From: an uncultured Clostridia bacterium
Lineage (GTDB): Bacteria; Bacillota; Clostridia; Lachnospirales; Lachnospiraceae
Reading direction: 5' to 3'
Assembly: GCA_937888895.1 (NCBI GenBank)
Contig: CALASV010000412.1
Span: forward strand, 1-15,025
Length of the DNA: 15,025 nt
Below, in pieces: positions 7,336-14,703 of this stretch (position 1 is its first letter; every line of letters begins with the position of its first letter). The position numbers and the translations under genes were made by a program. The notes beneath the pieces are model-generated. The model was not told the DNA's origin, made no database searches, and was given only the letters and a program-made list of their open reading frames with translations.

Positions 7336-9267
7336 CTAACTATTTGACCATTCTTGTATGTAATATTCTTTCATCTTCTGTATATATTCTTTGCTTTCGT
7401 TATGACTCAATAAAATATCTCCATTTAATATCAAATCATAAATAGCTCTTGCTTCTTCTGCTTTATTTTCTACTGTCCCTGGTAAATCCTTAAAATACTC
7501 TCCTATTGCCCAAAAACTAATAGACATTCCTTTAAAATATTTTACTGCGATTCCTTTACATTCTTTTGCATAACATTTTTGTAATAAATAAAGATAATTC
7601 CTATTATTTTCCAAATTCAATGCCTTATTATAATAATAGTTCTGTAACTTATTGCAATAATCCGTATGTTCGGAACGAATCCATTGCAACATAACACAAT
7701 CCATTTTATAATTGATTGGATTTTTTCCAAATGTTGTACAAAATTTATTCATTATATATGAAATCAATGATTCTTCATCCAAAGAAGCTTGAATTGGTGT
7801 TTTCACTTCCCAATTTCTTGCATCTGCATTATAATATCTAATAAGTTTTAATACATAAGACTGTTCTTTTTTATCCCATTCAATATTTCCCAATGCTTCT
7901 ATAAACACTTGCTTTGATATCTTTTGTTCCTCTAATTGCTCTACTATCCAATGGATAGTAGTTCCATCATCATCTAATAACTTTGCTGCTACTGCTACCA
8001 CAAAGTATGGTTCTCCATACGTTTCATAAAACTCGATTGCTAATTTTCCTAATTGTTTATCTTGACATTGTAATAATGTTGTATGTAATACTTGTATCAT
8101 ACGATAAGATAATGTTGCTCCTATATGTGTACCTATATGTTTATTTCCGTTTTCATAATGAGTGTCATTATACTGAAACTTTCTATACTTTTTTAAGTGA
8201 CCACCTATTTGCATTACTTTTCGATAACATTCACAAACTTCTGCTCCTGTTTTTCCTTGTAATGCCCATGTCACCTTACTTATTTCTTCTATTGTTTCAT
8301 TTGCCAATACTTTTGGTGTTTCTTCCATTATCCAAGGTTCTATCAAACGGTTAAATTCTTTTGCCACAATTGCAGATGACCAATTTGACTTAGAACAAGT
8401 CAAATATTCTATCGTATCTTTTGGTTTTTTCTTATAAAAAGCATTCCAAAACTCCTCTACCTCTTGCCCTTCCATTTCAGCCAATGCCCAATATGCCATT
8501 TTTTTTGTTGAGCCTTTTTCAGTTCTTGCTAACTGAAGTAATAATTCCGTATTTTCCTTTGTATGACGCAAAGCAAAAATCAATGCACCTCGCACATTCT
8601 TTTCACTTTCTGAAAGTTTTTCTAAATAAAATTCATTCTCTTTTTCTTTCGAAAATTCTTCTATCAATTGAACAACTTTTACTGTTGCTGATGGTTTCTT
8701 TTGATAAAATCCTCTTTTTAAAAATGGTACAAATGACTCTCCACTTTCTCTTATCCATGATTCTACCATATCTGCTAAATCTACATAAGAATCTGACAAC
8801 GCCTCTACCATCGCTGTTTTTACACGATAATCTTCAAAATAATGTGGATGTGTTGTATGCAAACTTCCAACAAATGCATATCTTCCACTTCCTGAACCAG
8901 TTAAAGACTCGATTAAATTATGTAATATGGAATATGGAATATTTTGAACCGAGTTTTCTTCGTTACACTCTACAATATCCTCCACTTCTCTTAATTCCCC
9001 AGAAACAGTTACAACTCCTTGTGTACAAAGAACAGCATCTGTTAATGTAATACAATCTAATAAAATCCCTTCTTTATTAGTACAATCAGAAGAAATTAGT
9101 TGCTTTCCAAGTGCAACTATACGAGCAAATACAGGAGAGGCTTTTTCCAAAGGTTGTAATTCCTCAACAGCACGTTTAAAACGATAATCTTCCATAATTA
9201 ACTGTGTACCTGCCATCGTTACTGCATACAATCTTGTACGAAACTCATAAATTGGTTTTAAATCCAT
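7336..9267 (-). CDS. HEAT-like repeat protein of the SWIM/MoxR operon, function unknown
   Basis: A protein of 643 residues from the chosen ATG at 9267. It is predominantly helical, with no catalytic motif, signal peptide or membrane span that I can see. A repeat-like region around residues 215-275 (pattern 'vrgALIFALrhT..n..LLlqLArt..gs.kkmAywALae') looks like HEAT/ARM-type helix pairs, and further pairs probably follow. The N-terminus (MDLKPIYEFRTRLYAVTMAG) resembles the start of HEAT-repeat proteins I recall from the same operon in other Firmicutes. The likely role is a scaffold or substrate adaptor for the MoxR/VWA pair; this is inference from position. The frame is open back to an ATG at 9369, which would overlap the SWIM gene by 80 bases. 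The 9267 start is preferred because it lies 22 nt after the SWIM stop with AAAGGAA upstream and begins the conserved N-terminus. The stop is TAG. In other phyla the equivalent slot is held by a DUF5691-type gene; I cannot tell whether the two are related. Confidence 0.72.
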   Translation of the reverse strand: MDLKPIYEFRTRLYAVTMAGTQLIMEDYRFKRAVEELQPLEKASPVFARIVALGKQLISSDCTNKEGILLDCITLTDAVLCTQGVVTVSGELREVEDIVECNEENSVQNIPYSILHNLIESLTGSGSGRYAFVGSLHTTHPHYFEDYRVKTAMVEALSDSYVDLADMVESWIRESGESFVPFLKRGFYQKKPSATVKVVQLIEEFSKEKENEFYLEKLSESEKNVRGALIFALRHTKENTELLLQLARTEKGSTKKMAYWALAEMEGQEVEEFWNAFYKKKPKDTIEYLTCSKSNWSSAIVAKEFNRLIEPWIMEETPKVLANETIEEISKVTWALQGKTGAEVCECYRKVMQIGGHLKKYRKFQYNDTHYENGNKHIGTHIGATLSYRMIQVLHTTLLQCQDKQLGKLAIEFYETYGEPYFVVAVAAKLLDDDGTTIHWIVEQLEEQKISKQVFIEALGNIEWDKKEQSYVLKLIRYYNADARNWEVKTPIQASLDEESLISYIMNKFCTTFGKNPINYKMDCVMLQWIRSEHTDYCNKLQNYYYNKALNLENNRNYLYLLQKCYAKECKGIAVKYFKGMSISFWAIGEYFKDLPGTVENKAEEARAIYDLILNGDILLSHNESKEYIQKMKEYYIQEWSNS

Positions 9268-9289
9268 ACGAATTAATATTCCTTTCTCT

Positions 9290-10720
9290 TTAATATAATA
9301 AACGAATGATTTGTTCTTTAGAAACAATACTAAGAGGTTGTACCAATAATCGTTTTTCAGAAGGTTCATAATAAAATGCCCCTACCAACACTTGATTTTT
9401 CAATAAATCTTTTGTTGGTAAATAAGCTAACTTTTCTACTGTTGGTTCTAATTCTTTATTGTCTTTCAATAAAATCGTAGCCCCTGTTTTTGTTTGTAAT
9501 ACAAATTCATCTTCTATCTTTCCAATTATTTCATAAGAAATCAAACGAATCCATATAGATGGAGATAACGGATTTTTCAATAAATTTTTAATTACTTTTG
9601 CCTCTGCATTTAAGTCCTCGATGGCAAAAGAACGAATTTTTTCGATATCTTCTTTTGTAACACGTTCCATTAAGGAAGCTTCCCATCTGACACGAACATT
9701 TCCCTCTCCTGGATAAGAAATTAACTTTGGAATTTGCAATTTTTCAAACATACTATCTTCTACTTTTACATAATTCAAAGCTTTTACTGGACGATAATTA
9801 TAAGTCATAGATACTTCCCCTGTATCTATATCTATCCAACATCCTGTATCTATATATTCTTTTCTAACTTCATGATAGGTTACCCAAAAAGCAAGTTGAA
9901 CTAAATTAGCATTTTCTTTACATCTTCCCAATGCTTCTAATTCTGATAGTTTCCAAATACCTCCTAGTTCCTCTACTAACATATTCGCTTCTGTATCTAC
10001 TTGGTCATTTTCTAATTTTCCTTGTAAATACTCTTTCGATTTCTTTGTTAAATTCCATAATTTTTTCAATACATCAATAGCAGACTCATAATGATATTCT
10101 TTTCCATCTTTTTGAAATTGTTCTATTTCTAACACTAATTGATTCAATAATCGTTGTGGTCCAGACAAATAATAATCTCCTAATTGTTTCGAAAGTTGAC
10201 GATATGTTGCTAAGTCTGTTCCACCCATCGTTCCTAAACCAGCTTGTAATAAATTTTGAATCAACTTTTCGGTTAATTCCAATCCTTCTAGCTGTTTCTT
10301 GATTTTTTTAGTCATAGCTGATTTAGAAGTTTTCTTTTTCTCTTTCGTTTTTTCTTCCAAATGATTATCTTCTTTCTTTGCTTGTTTTTTTTCTCTTTTT
10401 GTTAAAATATCATTTGGGATTTCACATAGTTCAAACGTTTTATTTTCTAATATTTCATATAATAATCCCAAACTATGTTTACAAGGAAACTGTCTACTAG
10501 GACAAGAACAACGAAATACAGGAGTCAAAGGCTCTATAAAATCTGCACTTACACTATAATTTTTGCTTCCACTCCCTTTGCATTCTCCAAAATAAAATGT
10601 ATCATCTTCTGAATGTGCCAAACGCACAAAACTGCCACTTTTTGATATCTTTTTGCCATTTGATGCAGCTGTACTATTTGGTGCTAATGCTAAAATTTGC
10701 TCCTCTGTTATTTTCTGCAT
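9290..10720 (-). CDS. SWIM zinc-finger protein, first gene of the operon
   Basis: A 476-residue protein with a clear SWIM zinc finger: Cys71, Cys73, Cys80 and His82 in the arrangement CxC-x6-CxH (CSCPSRQFPCKH). SWIM domains bind zinc and are associated with nucleic-acid or protein binding. A very Lys/Glu-rich, probably disordered or coiled segment follows (about 107-145), then a mainly helical region and a C-terminal beta-rich part (about 380-470). No enzyme motif is visible. It is the promoter-proximal gene of a five-gene set (SWIM, HEAT-like, MoxR, DUF5682-type, VWA), and its stop lies 22 nt before the next start. The ATG has AGAGGAAG closely upstream. Target recognition for the MoxR/VWA machinery is a plausible role but is inference only. 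There are no features of a SWI2/SNF2 ATPase or a MULE transposase, two other SWIM-bearing classes. Confidence 0.88.
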   Translation of the reverse strand: MQKITEEQILALAPNSTAASNGKKISKSGSFVRLAHSEDDTFYFGECKGSGSKNYSVSADFIEPLTPVFRCSCPSRQFPCKHSLGLLYEILENKTFELCEIPNDILTKREKKQAKKEDNHLEEKTKEKKKTSKSAMTKKIKKQLEGLELTEKLIQNLLQAGLGTMGGTDLATYRQLSKQLGDYYLSGPQRLLNQLVLEIEQFQKDGKEYHYESAIDVLKKLWNLTKKSKEYLQGKLENDQVDTEANMLVEELGGIWKLSELEALGRCKENANLVQLAFWVTYHEVRKEYIDTGCWIDIDTGEVSMTYNYRPVKALNYVKVEDSMFEKLQIPKLISYPGEGNVRVRWEASLMERVTKEDIEKIRSFAIEDLNAEAKVIKNLLKNPLSPSIWIRLISYEIIGKIEDEFVLQTKTGATILLKDNKELEPTVEKLAYLPTKDLLKNQVLVGAFYYEPSEKRLLVQPLSIVSKEQIIRLLY

Positions 10721-10772
10721 AATAACTTCCTCTCTTTTTTATTAATTTCCAAAACAAAAAACTCTTCTTTCT

Positions 10773-10801
10773 AGTGTACAACAAGACAAAGAAAATGTAA
10801 A
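10773..10801 (-). promoter_or_regulatory. Sigma-A-type promoter of the five-gene SWIM/MoxR operon
   Basis: On the minus strand TTTACA (10796-10801, 5 of 6 to TTGACA), a 17-nt spacer, then TACACT (10773-10778, 4 of 6 to TATAAT). A start near 10766 would give a leader of about 46 nt ending in the SWIM gene's ribosome binding site. It lies just past the argD terminator, so the operon is probably transcribed independently of the arginine genes. Confidence 0.55.
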
Positions 10802-10823
10802 GAACTTTTGTTCTGTTTTTTAT

Positions 10824-10880
10824 AAAAAACAAGAGAGGTTATTCGTAAGGTCTATCTGATTGACTTTCTAATTACCTCTC
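10824..10880 (-). terminator. Rho-independent terminator of the arginine genes
   Basis: On the minus strand GAGAGGT (10874-10880) pairs with ACCTCTC (10833-10839). The pairing extends by three more pairs past one mismatch, and an inner AAAGTC/GACCTT stem (10862-10867 and 10847-10852) closes most of the long loop. UUGUUUUUU follows at 10832-10824. It begins 20 nt past the argD stop. Rest of the 10721-10900 gap: a perfect 16-base palindrome at 10815-10830 and the operon promoter. Confidence 0.75.
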
Positions 10881-10900
10881 CTATAACTATTTTTAAAGTT

Positions 10901-12079
10901 TTATTCTACAACACATTTTCTAAAAATATCTAACATTTCATCAATATGTTTTTTATCCATTACTAATGGTGGAAGGAAACGAATGGTATTTGCACCAGCA
11001 GAAATTAAAATCAAACCATTATCTAATGCTTTTCTTACAATATCTTTTACTGGATAAGTAAATTCTAATCCTTGCATAAAACCATATCCTCTATGTTCTT
11101 TTACTTCTTTTATTTCTTTTGCAAGTTCTTCTAATTTTTCATACAAATAAGCACCATTTTCTTGAACATTTTCTAATACTTTTTGTTCTTCAAATAACTC
11201 AAATACTTTTGCTACAGCAGTAGTTACAAATGGATTACCTCCATACGTTGTACCATGGTCACCCGGTTCAAATGCATTTGCCACTTCTTTAGTTGCTACA
11301 AATGCACCTACTGGCACACCACAACCAAGTGCTTTTGCTGTTGTCACGATATCTGGTCGAATGCCATATTGTTGATAATAGAACATACTACCAGTACGAC
11401 CCATACCACATTGAATTTCATCTAAAATAAGTACAATTCCTTTTTCCTTACAAAGTGCAGACACACCTTCTAAAAACTCTTTTGTTGCAGGGTAAATGCC
11501 ACCTTCCCCTTGCAATGTTTCCATAATAATCGCAGCTGTTTTATCTGTAATTTTTGCTTTCACATCTTCTAAATTATTAAATTCAGCAAATACAACTCCA
11601 CCAATCAATGGTTCAAACGCTTCACGATATTTCTTTGTTCCAGTCACAGAAAGCGCCCCCATACTTCTTCCATGGAAAGAATGTTCCATTGCAATAATTT
11701 CACTATCTGCTTTACCTGTCTTTTTATAATAATACTTTCTTGCAAGCTTAATTGCACCTTCTACTGCTTCTGTCCCACTGTTTGTAAAAAATACTCGGTC
11801 CATACCAGATGCTTTCACTAAACGCTCTGCTGCCAAAACAGCAGGTTCACTATAATAATAATTTGATGTGTGTAATAACTTATCAATTTGCTGTTTTAAC
11901 GCCTCATTATAAGCTTCATTTTTATATCCAAGAGCAAATACACCAATACCAGCAGAAAAATCTAAATACTTCTTTCCATTTGTATCATAAAGATATACAC
12001 CTTCCCCATGGTCTAATACAACCGGATATCTTCCATAAGTATGCATCAATACACTTTCAGCCTGTTCAATAACACTCAT
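10901..12079 (-). CDS. argD: Acetylornithine aminotransferase
   Basis: A 392-residue class-III pyridoxal-phosphate aminotransferase that converts N-acetylglutamate 5-semialdehyde plus glutamate to N-acetylornithine in cytoplasmic arginine synthesis. Seen: SGTEA (101-105), which cups the cofactor phosphate; the aromatic-ring block HSFHGRS (133-139); LDEIQCGMGRTG (219-230) with Asp220 contacting the pyridine nitrogen; and the Schiff-base lysine Lys249 in TTAKALGCG. HGTTYGGNP is also present. The length is normal for ArgD. The start ATG has GGAGGG upstream. It follows argB after a 138-nt gap holding hairpins and is closed by a terminator. The argB context makes ArgD more likely than ornithine or succinylornithine aminotransferase, though some ArgD enzymes also serve lysine synthesis. 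Confidence 0.95.
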   Translation of the reverse strand: MSVIEQAESVLMHTYGRYPVVLDHGEGVYLYDTNGKKYLDFSAGIGVFALGYKNEAYNEALKQQIDKLLHTSNYYYSEPAVLAAERLVKASGMDRVFFTNSGTEAVEGAIKLARKYYYKKTGKADSEIIAMEHSFHGRSMGALSVTGTKKYREAFEPLIGGVVFAEFNNLEDVKAKITDKTAAIIMETLQGEGGIYPATKEFLEGVSALCKEKGIVLILDEIQCGMGRTGSMFYYQQYGIRPDIVTTAKALGCGVPVGAFVATKEVANAFEPGDHGTTYGGNPFVTTAVAKVFELFEEQKVLENVQENGAYLYEKLEELAKEIKEVKEHRGYGFMQGLEFTYPVKDIVRKALDNGLILISAGANTIRFLPPLVMDKKHIDEMLDIFRKCVVE

Positions 12080-12127
12080 TTTTATTTCCCTCCTACTTCA
12101 AAATATAAAAAGACAAACTTTTTGAAT

Positions 12128-12178
12128 AGCCAAAAGTTACTATCCTAAAAATCTGTCTTTTGGCTTATTATTTAGCCA
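12128..12178 (-). other. Competing hairpins in the argB-argD spacer
   Basis: The 138-nt gap between argB and argD contains a perfect 9-bp inverted repeat, AGCCAAAAG (12128-12136) and CTTTTGGCT (12157-12165), with a 20-nt loop. On the minus strand, AGCCA of the upstream arm can instead pair with TGGCT at 12174-12178. AAAAGACA from the same arm can pair with TGTCTTTT near 12110. No U-tract follows the 9-bp stem, so it is not a simple terminator. It may be an mRNA-processing or attenuation element, or have no function. Confidence 0.4.
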
Positions 12179-12217
12179 TAAAATATCTTTAGCAAAAGCT
12201 AATATGTATATAGTACC

Positions 12218-13075
12218 TTATTTATAAATTGCAGTTCCAATACCTTCATCTGTAAAAAATTCCAATAATAAACTATGTTCCATTCTTCCATCTAAAATAT
12301 GTACACTTGTTACCCCTTGGTTTACTGCATCAATACAATTTCTTAATTTTGGCAACATACCACCACCAATAAATCCACAATCAATTAACTCTTCTGCCTC
12401 CTTTAAAGACAATCCTGAAATTAAGGTAGACTTATCTTTTGGGTCACGACAAACACCTTCAATATCAGTTAAAAATGCTAACTTTTCTGCACAAATGGCA
12501 GTAGCTACTGCATAAGCTGCGTCATCTGCATTGATATTATAAGATTGATAGTCTTTATCTAAGCCAATTGGTGCAATGACTGGTACAAAGCCTTGTTCTA
12601 ACAATGTATCAATCAATGTCGTATCTACATTTTCAATATTTCCAACAAAACCAATATCTTGTCCATTCACTAACTTTTTTGTTACTTGAAGTGTATTGCC
12701 ATCTTTACCACAAATTCCGACAGCTTTTACACCGATTTGTTCCATCATTTGTACTAAATTTTTATTTACTCGATTTAATACCATTTCTGCAACTTCGATT
12801 GTTTCGGCATCAGTTACACGAAGACCTTCTACAAACTGTGGTTCTTTTCCAAGTAAACCAACCCATTTGCTGATTTCCTTTCCACCACCATGTACAATGA
12901 TTGGCTTCATACCAACTAACTTTAACAATGCCACATCACGAATTACATTTAATTGTAAATTTGGGTCAAGCATTGCACTTCCACCATACTTTACAACAAC
13001 CTTTGTATTATTAAATTTACGAATATAAGGCAATGCTTCAATTAAAATTTTTGCTTTTAATATATTTTGTTCCAT
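12218..13075 (-). CDS. argB: N-acetylglutamate kinase
   Basis: A 285-residue amino-acid kinase that phosphorylates N-acetyl-L-glutamate with ATP, the second step of arginine synthesis. Seen: VVKYGG with Lys29, HGGGKEI (62-68), substrate-binding Arg86 in GLRVTD, NADDAA (182-187) with Asp184, and Lys243 in GGMLPKL. The N-terminal helix (about 1-21) and the C-terminal block FTDEGIGTAI (274-283) are the features that mark hexameric, arginine-feedback-inhibited enzymes. End-product inhibition is therefore expected, by family knowledge. The gene starts 15 nt after the argJ stop with SD GAGGGAG, so it is co-transcribed with that gene. Confidence 0.95.
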   Translation of the reverse strand: MEQNILKAKILIEALPYIRKFNNTKVVVKYGGSAMLDPNLQLNVIRDVALLKLVGMKPIIVHGGGKEISKWVGLLGKEPQFVEGLRVTDAETIEVAEMVLNRVNKNLVQMMEQIGVKAVGICGKDGNTLQVTKKLVNGQDIGFVGNIENVDTTLIDTLLEQGFVPVIAPIGLDKDYQSYNINADDAAYAVATAICAEKLAFLTDIEGVCRDPKDKSTLISGLSLKEAEELIDCGFIGGGMLPKLRNCIDAVNQGVTSVHILDGRMEHSLLLEFFTDEGIGTAIYK

Positions 13076-13090
13076 TAGTTCTCCCTCTTT

Positions 13091-14596
13091 TTATGAACGG
13101 TAATCTGCATTAATTTTTACATAATCATAAGTTAAATCACAGCCCCAAGCTTCTGCAAAAGCTTCTCCATCTTTCATATCTGCAATGACTGTTACTTCAC
13201 TAGCACTAAGAATCTTTGTTGCAAATTCTTCAGAATAATCCGTTGCCATACCATTTTCTACTAATTTTAAACAATCTGTATCATCTGTAATGACAATATC
13301 TACTTTATATGGGTCAAATGTTTCTCCAGAATAACCAAGAGCACAAAGGATTCTTCCCCAGTTTGCATCATTTCCATAAACAGCAGCCTTTGTTAAGCTA
13401 GAAGTAATAATCGACTTTGCTAAACACTTTGCAGATGCTTTTGACTTAGCGTCAACTACTCTTGCTGTAAACAATTTGGTTGCACCTTCGCCATCTTCTG
13501 CAATACGCTTTGCTAAATATTCGTTAATGTAATGTAATGCATTCGCAAATGTTTTATAATCTTCACTTTCTGCACATACAATCTTTTCATTTTCTGCTAA
13601 TCCATTTGCCAACAACAATACTGTATCATTTGTTGAAGTATCACCATCAACAGAAACCATATTATAAGTATCTTCTACATCTTCTTTTAATGCTTTGTCT
13701 AATAATTCCTTAGAAATATTAGCATCTGTTGTAATAAATCCAAGCATCGTACACATATTTGGATGAATCATACCGGAACCTTTACACATACCACCAATGG
13801 TTACTTCTTTTCCACCAAGTGTAATAGAAACAGCAATTTCCTTCTTCTTTGTGTCCGTTGTCATAATCGCTTTTGCTGCATCTGTTCCTGCTTCAATCGT
13901 ATCTTTTAAAGTTTTTGCTAAAACAAAAGTTCCTGCTTTAATTTTGTCAATTGGAAGTTGCTTTCCAATGACACCTGTAGATGCTACAAATACCGAATCA
14001 TACGGAATGTTTAATGCTTCTTCGGCTGCTTTTGCTGTTTCCATACAATACTCATAACCAATTTCTCCAGTACAAGCATTTGCAATTCCTGCATTGATAA
14101 CAACTGCCTGAGCTACCTTCTTTTCTTCGGAAATCATTTTATCCCATAATACAGGAGCCGCTTTTACCATATTTGTTGTAAATGTACCAGCTGCTACACA
14201 TGGTTTTTCACTATAAACCATTGCCATATCTTTTGTATTTGATATTGTATCATCAAAAATATAATCCAATAACAAGGATGTATTTGTTATCTCCTCATGA
14301 CAAGGTGAATTATCAGCAATTTCTTGCGTGATAGTATCAATTTGAGGAGAATAACGAACTTTATCAGAACGGATTTTATTCAAGCAAACTCTAGTTGCAG
14401 TAGTATAGAATAAACTTGCACAAACTCCGTCTAGTTTTTCTCTGTGTTCGATGATTCTTACAAAAACATCTTGCATGCAATCAAATGCTTTTTCTTCATC
14501 TTTCAATATATATTGGCACCTACGCATTACCATCGGACCAAATTTTCTGTAAAGACTGTCAAAATCATCCAGAGTAACTTTGTCTTCTTTTTTCAT
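13091..14596 (-). CDS. argJ: Chimeric frame: ECF-like sigma factor region 2 fused in phase to N-terminally truncated ArgJ
   Basis: A 501-residue frame made of two unrelated parts. Residues 12-81 look like sigma-70 region 2 of an ECF-type factor: FDSLYRKFGPMVMRRC, AFDCMQDVFVRIIE, and FYTTATRVCLNKIRSDK. No region 4 helix-turn-helix follows. From about residue 122 (KDMAMVYSEKP) to the end it is ornithine/glutamate N-acetyltransferase: STGVIGKQLP oxyanion block (207-215), KGSGMIHPNMCTML with the self-cleavage nucleophile Thr283, GEGATK (369-374), and the C-terminal VKINADYRS. The ArgJ part is about 380 residues, about 25-30 short at the front; the usual 'GGVTAxKGF' start is absent. No SD precedes the internal ATGs at 14226 or 14220, so translation depends on the sigma start, which has AAGGA 12 nt upstream. 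A real deletion or an assembly artefact are both possible. Confidence 0.85.
   Translation of the reverse strand: MKKEDKVTLDDFDSLYRKFGPMVMRRCQYILKDEEKAFDCMQDVFVRIIEHREKLDGVCASLFYTTATRVCLNKIRSDKVRYSPQIDTITQEIADNSPCHEEITNTSLLLDYIFDDTISNTKDMAMVYSEKPCVAAGTFTTNMVKAAPVLWDKMISEEKKVAQAVVINAGIANACTGEIGYEYCMETAKAAEEALNIPYDSVFVASTGVIGKQLPIDKIKAGTFVLAKTLKDTIEAGTDAAKAIMTTDTKKKEIAVSITLGGKEVTIGGMCKGSGMIHPNMCTMLGFITTDANISKELLDKALKEDVEDTYNMVSVDGDTSTNDTVLLLANGLAENEKIVCAESEDYKTFANALHYINEYLAKRIAEDGEGATKLFTARVVDAKSKASAKCLAKSIITSSLTKAAVYGNDANWGRILCALGYSGETFDPYKVDIVITDDTDCLKLVENGMATDYSEEFATKILSASEVTVIADMKDGEAFAEAWGCDLTYDYVKINADYRS
14213..14236 (-). other. Junction between sigma-factor and argJ sequence
   Basis: The protein changes identity at about codons 120-128 (NTKDMAMVY). 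'KDMA' fits both sides: it suits the start of the missing sigma region 4 and it is the normal ArgJ DMAMVYS block. A short shared sequence around AAAGATATGGCA is therefore a plausible crossover point. The exact breakpoint cannot be fixed from this window. Confidence 0.6.
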
Positions 14597-14703
14597 TTTA
14601 ATAATATTTCCTTGTCGTATAATTTAACACCTTGCAAAAAAAAATGTGTTACTTATAATAAACTTTTATTGCCTACCATAAGTTTTTTTTATATTATAAT
14701 AGA
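14597..14703. other. AT-rich divergent intergenic region
   Basis: A 107-nt gap between two divergent starts. It contains runs of nine A and eight T and several TATAAT-like strings. The minus side has AAGGA (14609-14613), 12 nt before the sigma/ArgJ ATG. No promoter with good spacing can be picked for either direction, and the plus-strand gene has no visible Shine-Dalgarno sequence. Confidence 0.5.

Noticed and set aside
8421..9050. A 209-codon plus-strand open frame, and a similar 123-codon one at 7983-8354
   Set aside because: Both lie antisense inside the HEAT-like gene and have the Leu/Phe/His-rich composition expected from reading the complement of Lys/Glu-rich coding sequence; no ribosome binding site or family match was seen.
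9268..9369. An upstream ATG at 9369 extending the HEAT-like protein by 34 residues
   Set aside because: It would overlap the SWIM gene by 80 bases, and the extra residues look unlike the conserved N-terminus, which begins at the ATG at 9267 with a Shine-Dalgarno-like AAAGGAA upstream.
2751..10720. Direct assignment of the five-gene operon to a named MoxR-VWA conflict or defence system
   Set aside because: The characteristic third components of those published systems (STAND NTPases, caspase-like or other effectors) are not seen here, so only the general MoxR+VWA analogy is kept.
14597..14640. A minus-strand promoter for the sigma/ArgJ frame using TTATAC or TATACG near 14617
   Set aside because: The box matches poorly, the upstream -35 position falls in a T-run, and the transcript would start at or inside the ribosome binding site.
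14695..14700. A perfect TATAAT as the -10 box of the right-edge membrane gene
   Set aside because: It ends 3 nt before the ATG, so transcription would start inside or after the start codon, and no TTGACA-like box lies 16-18 nt upstream.
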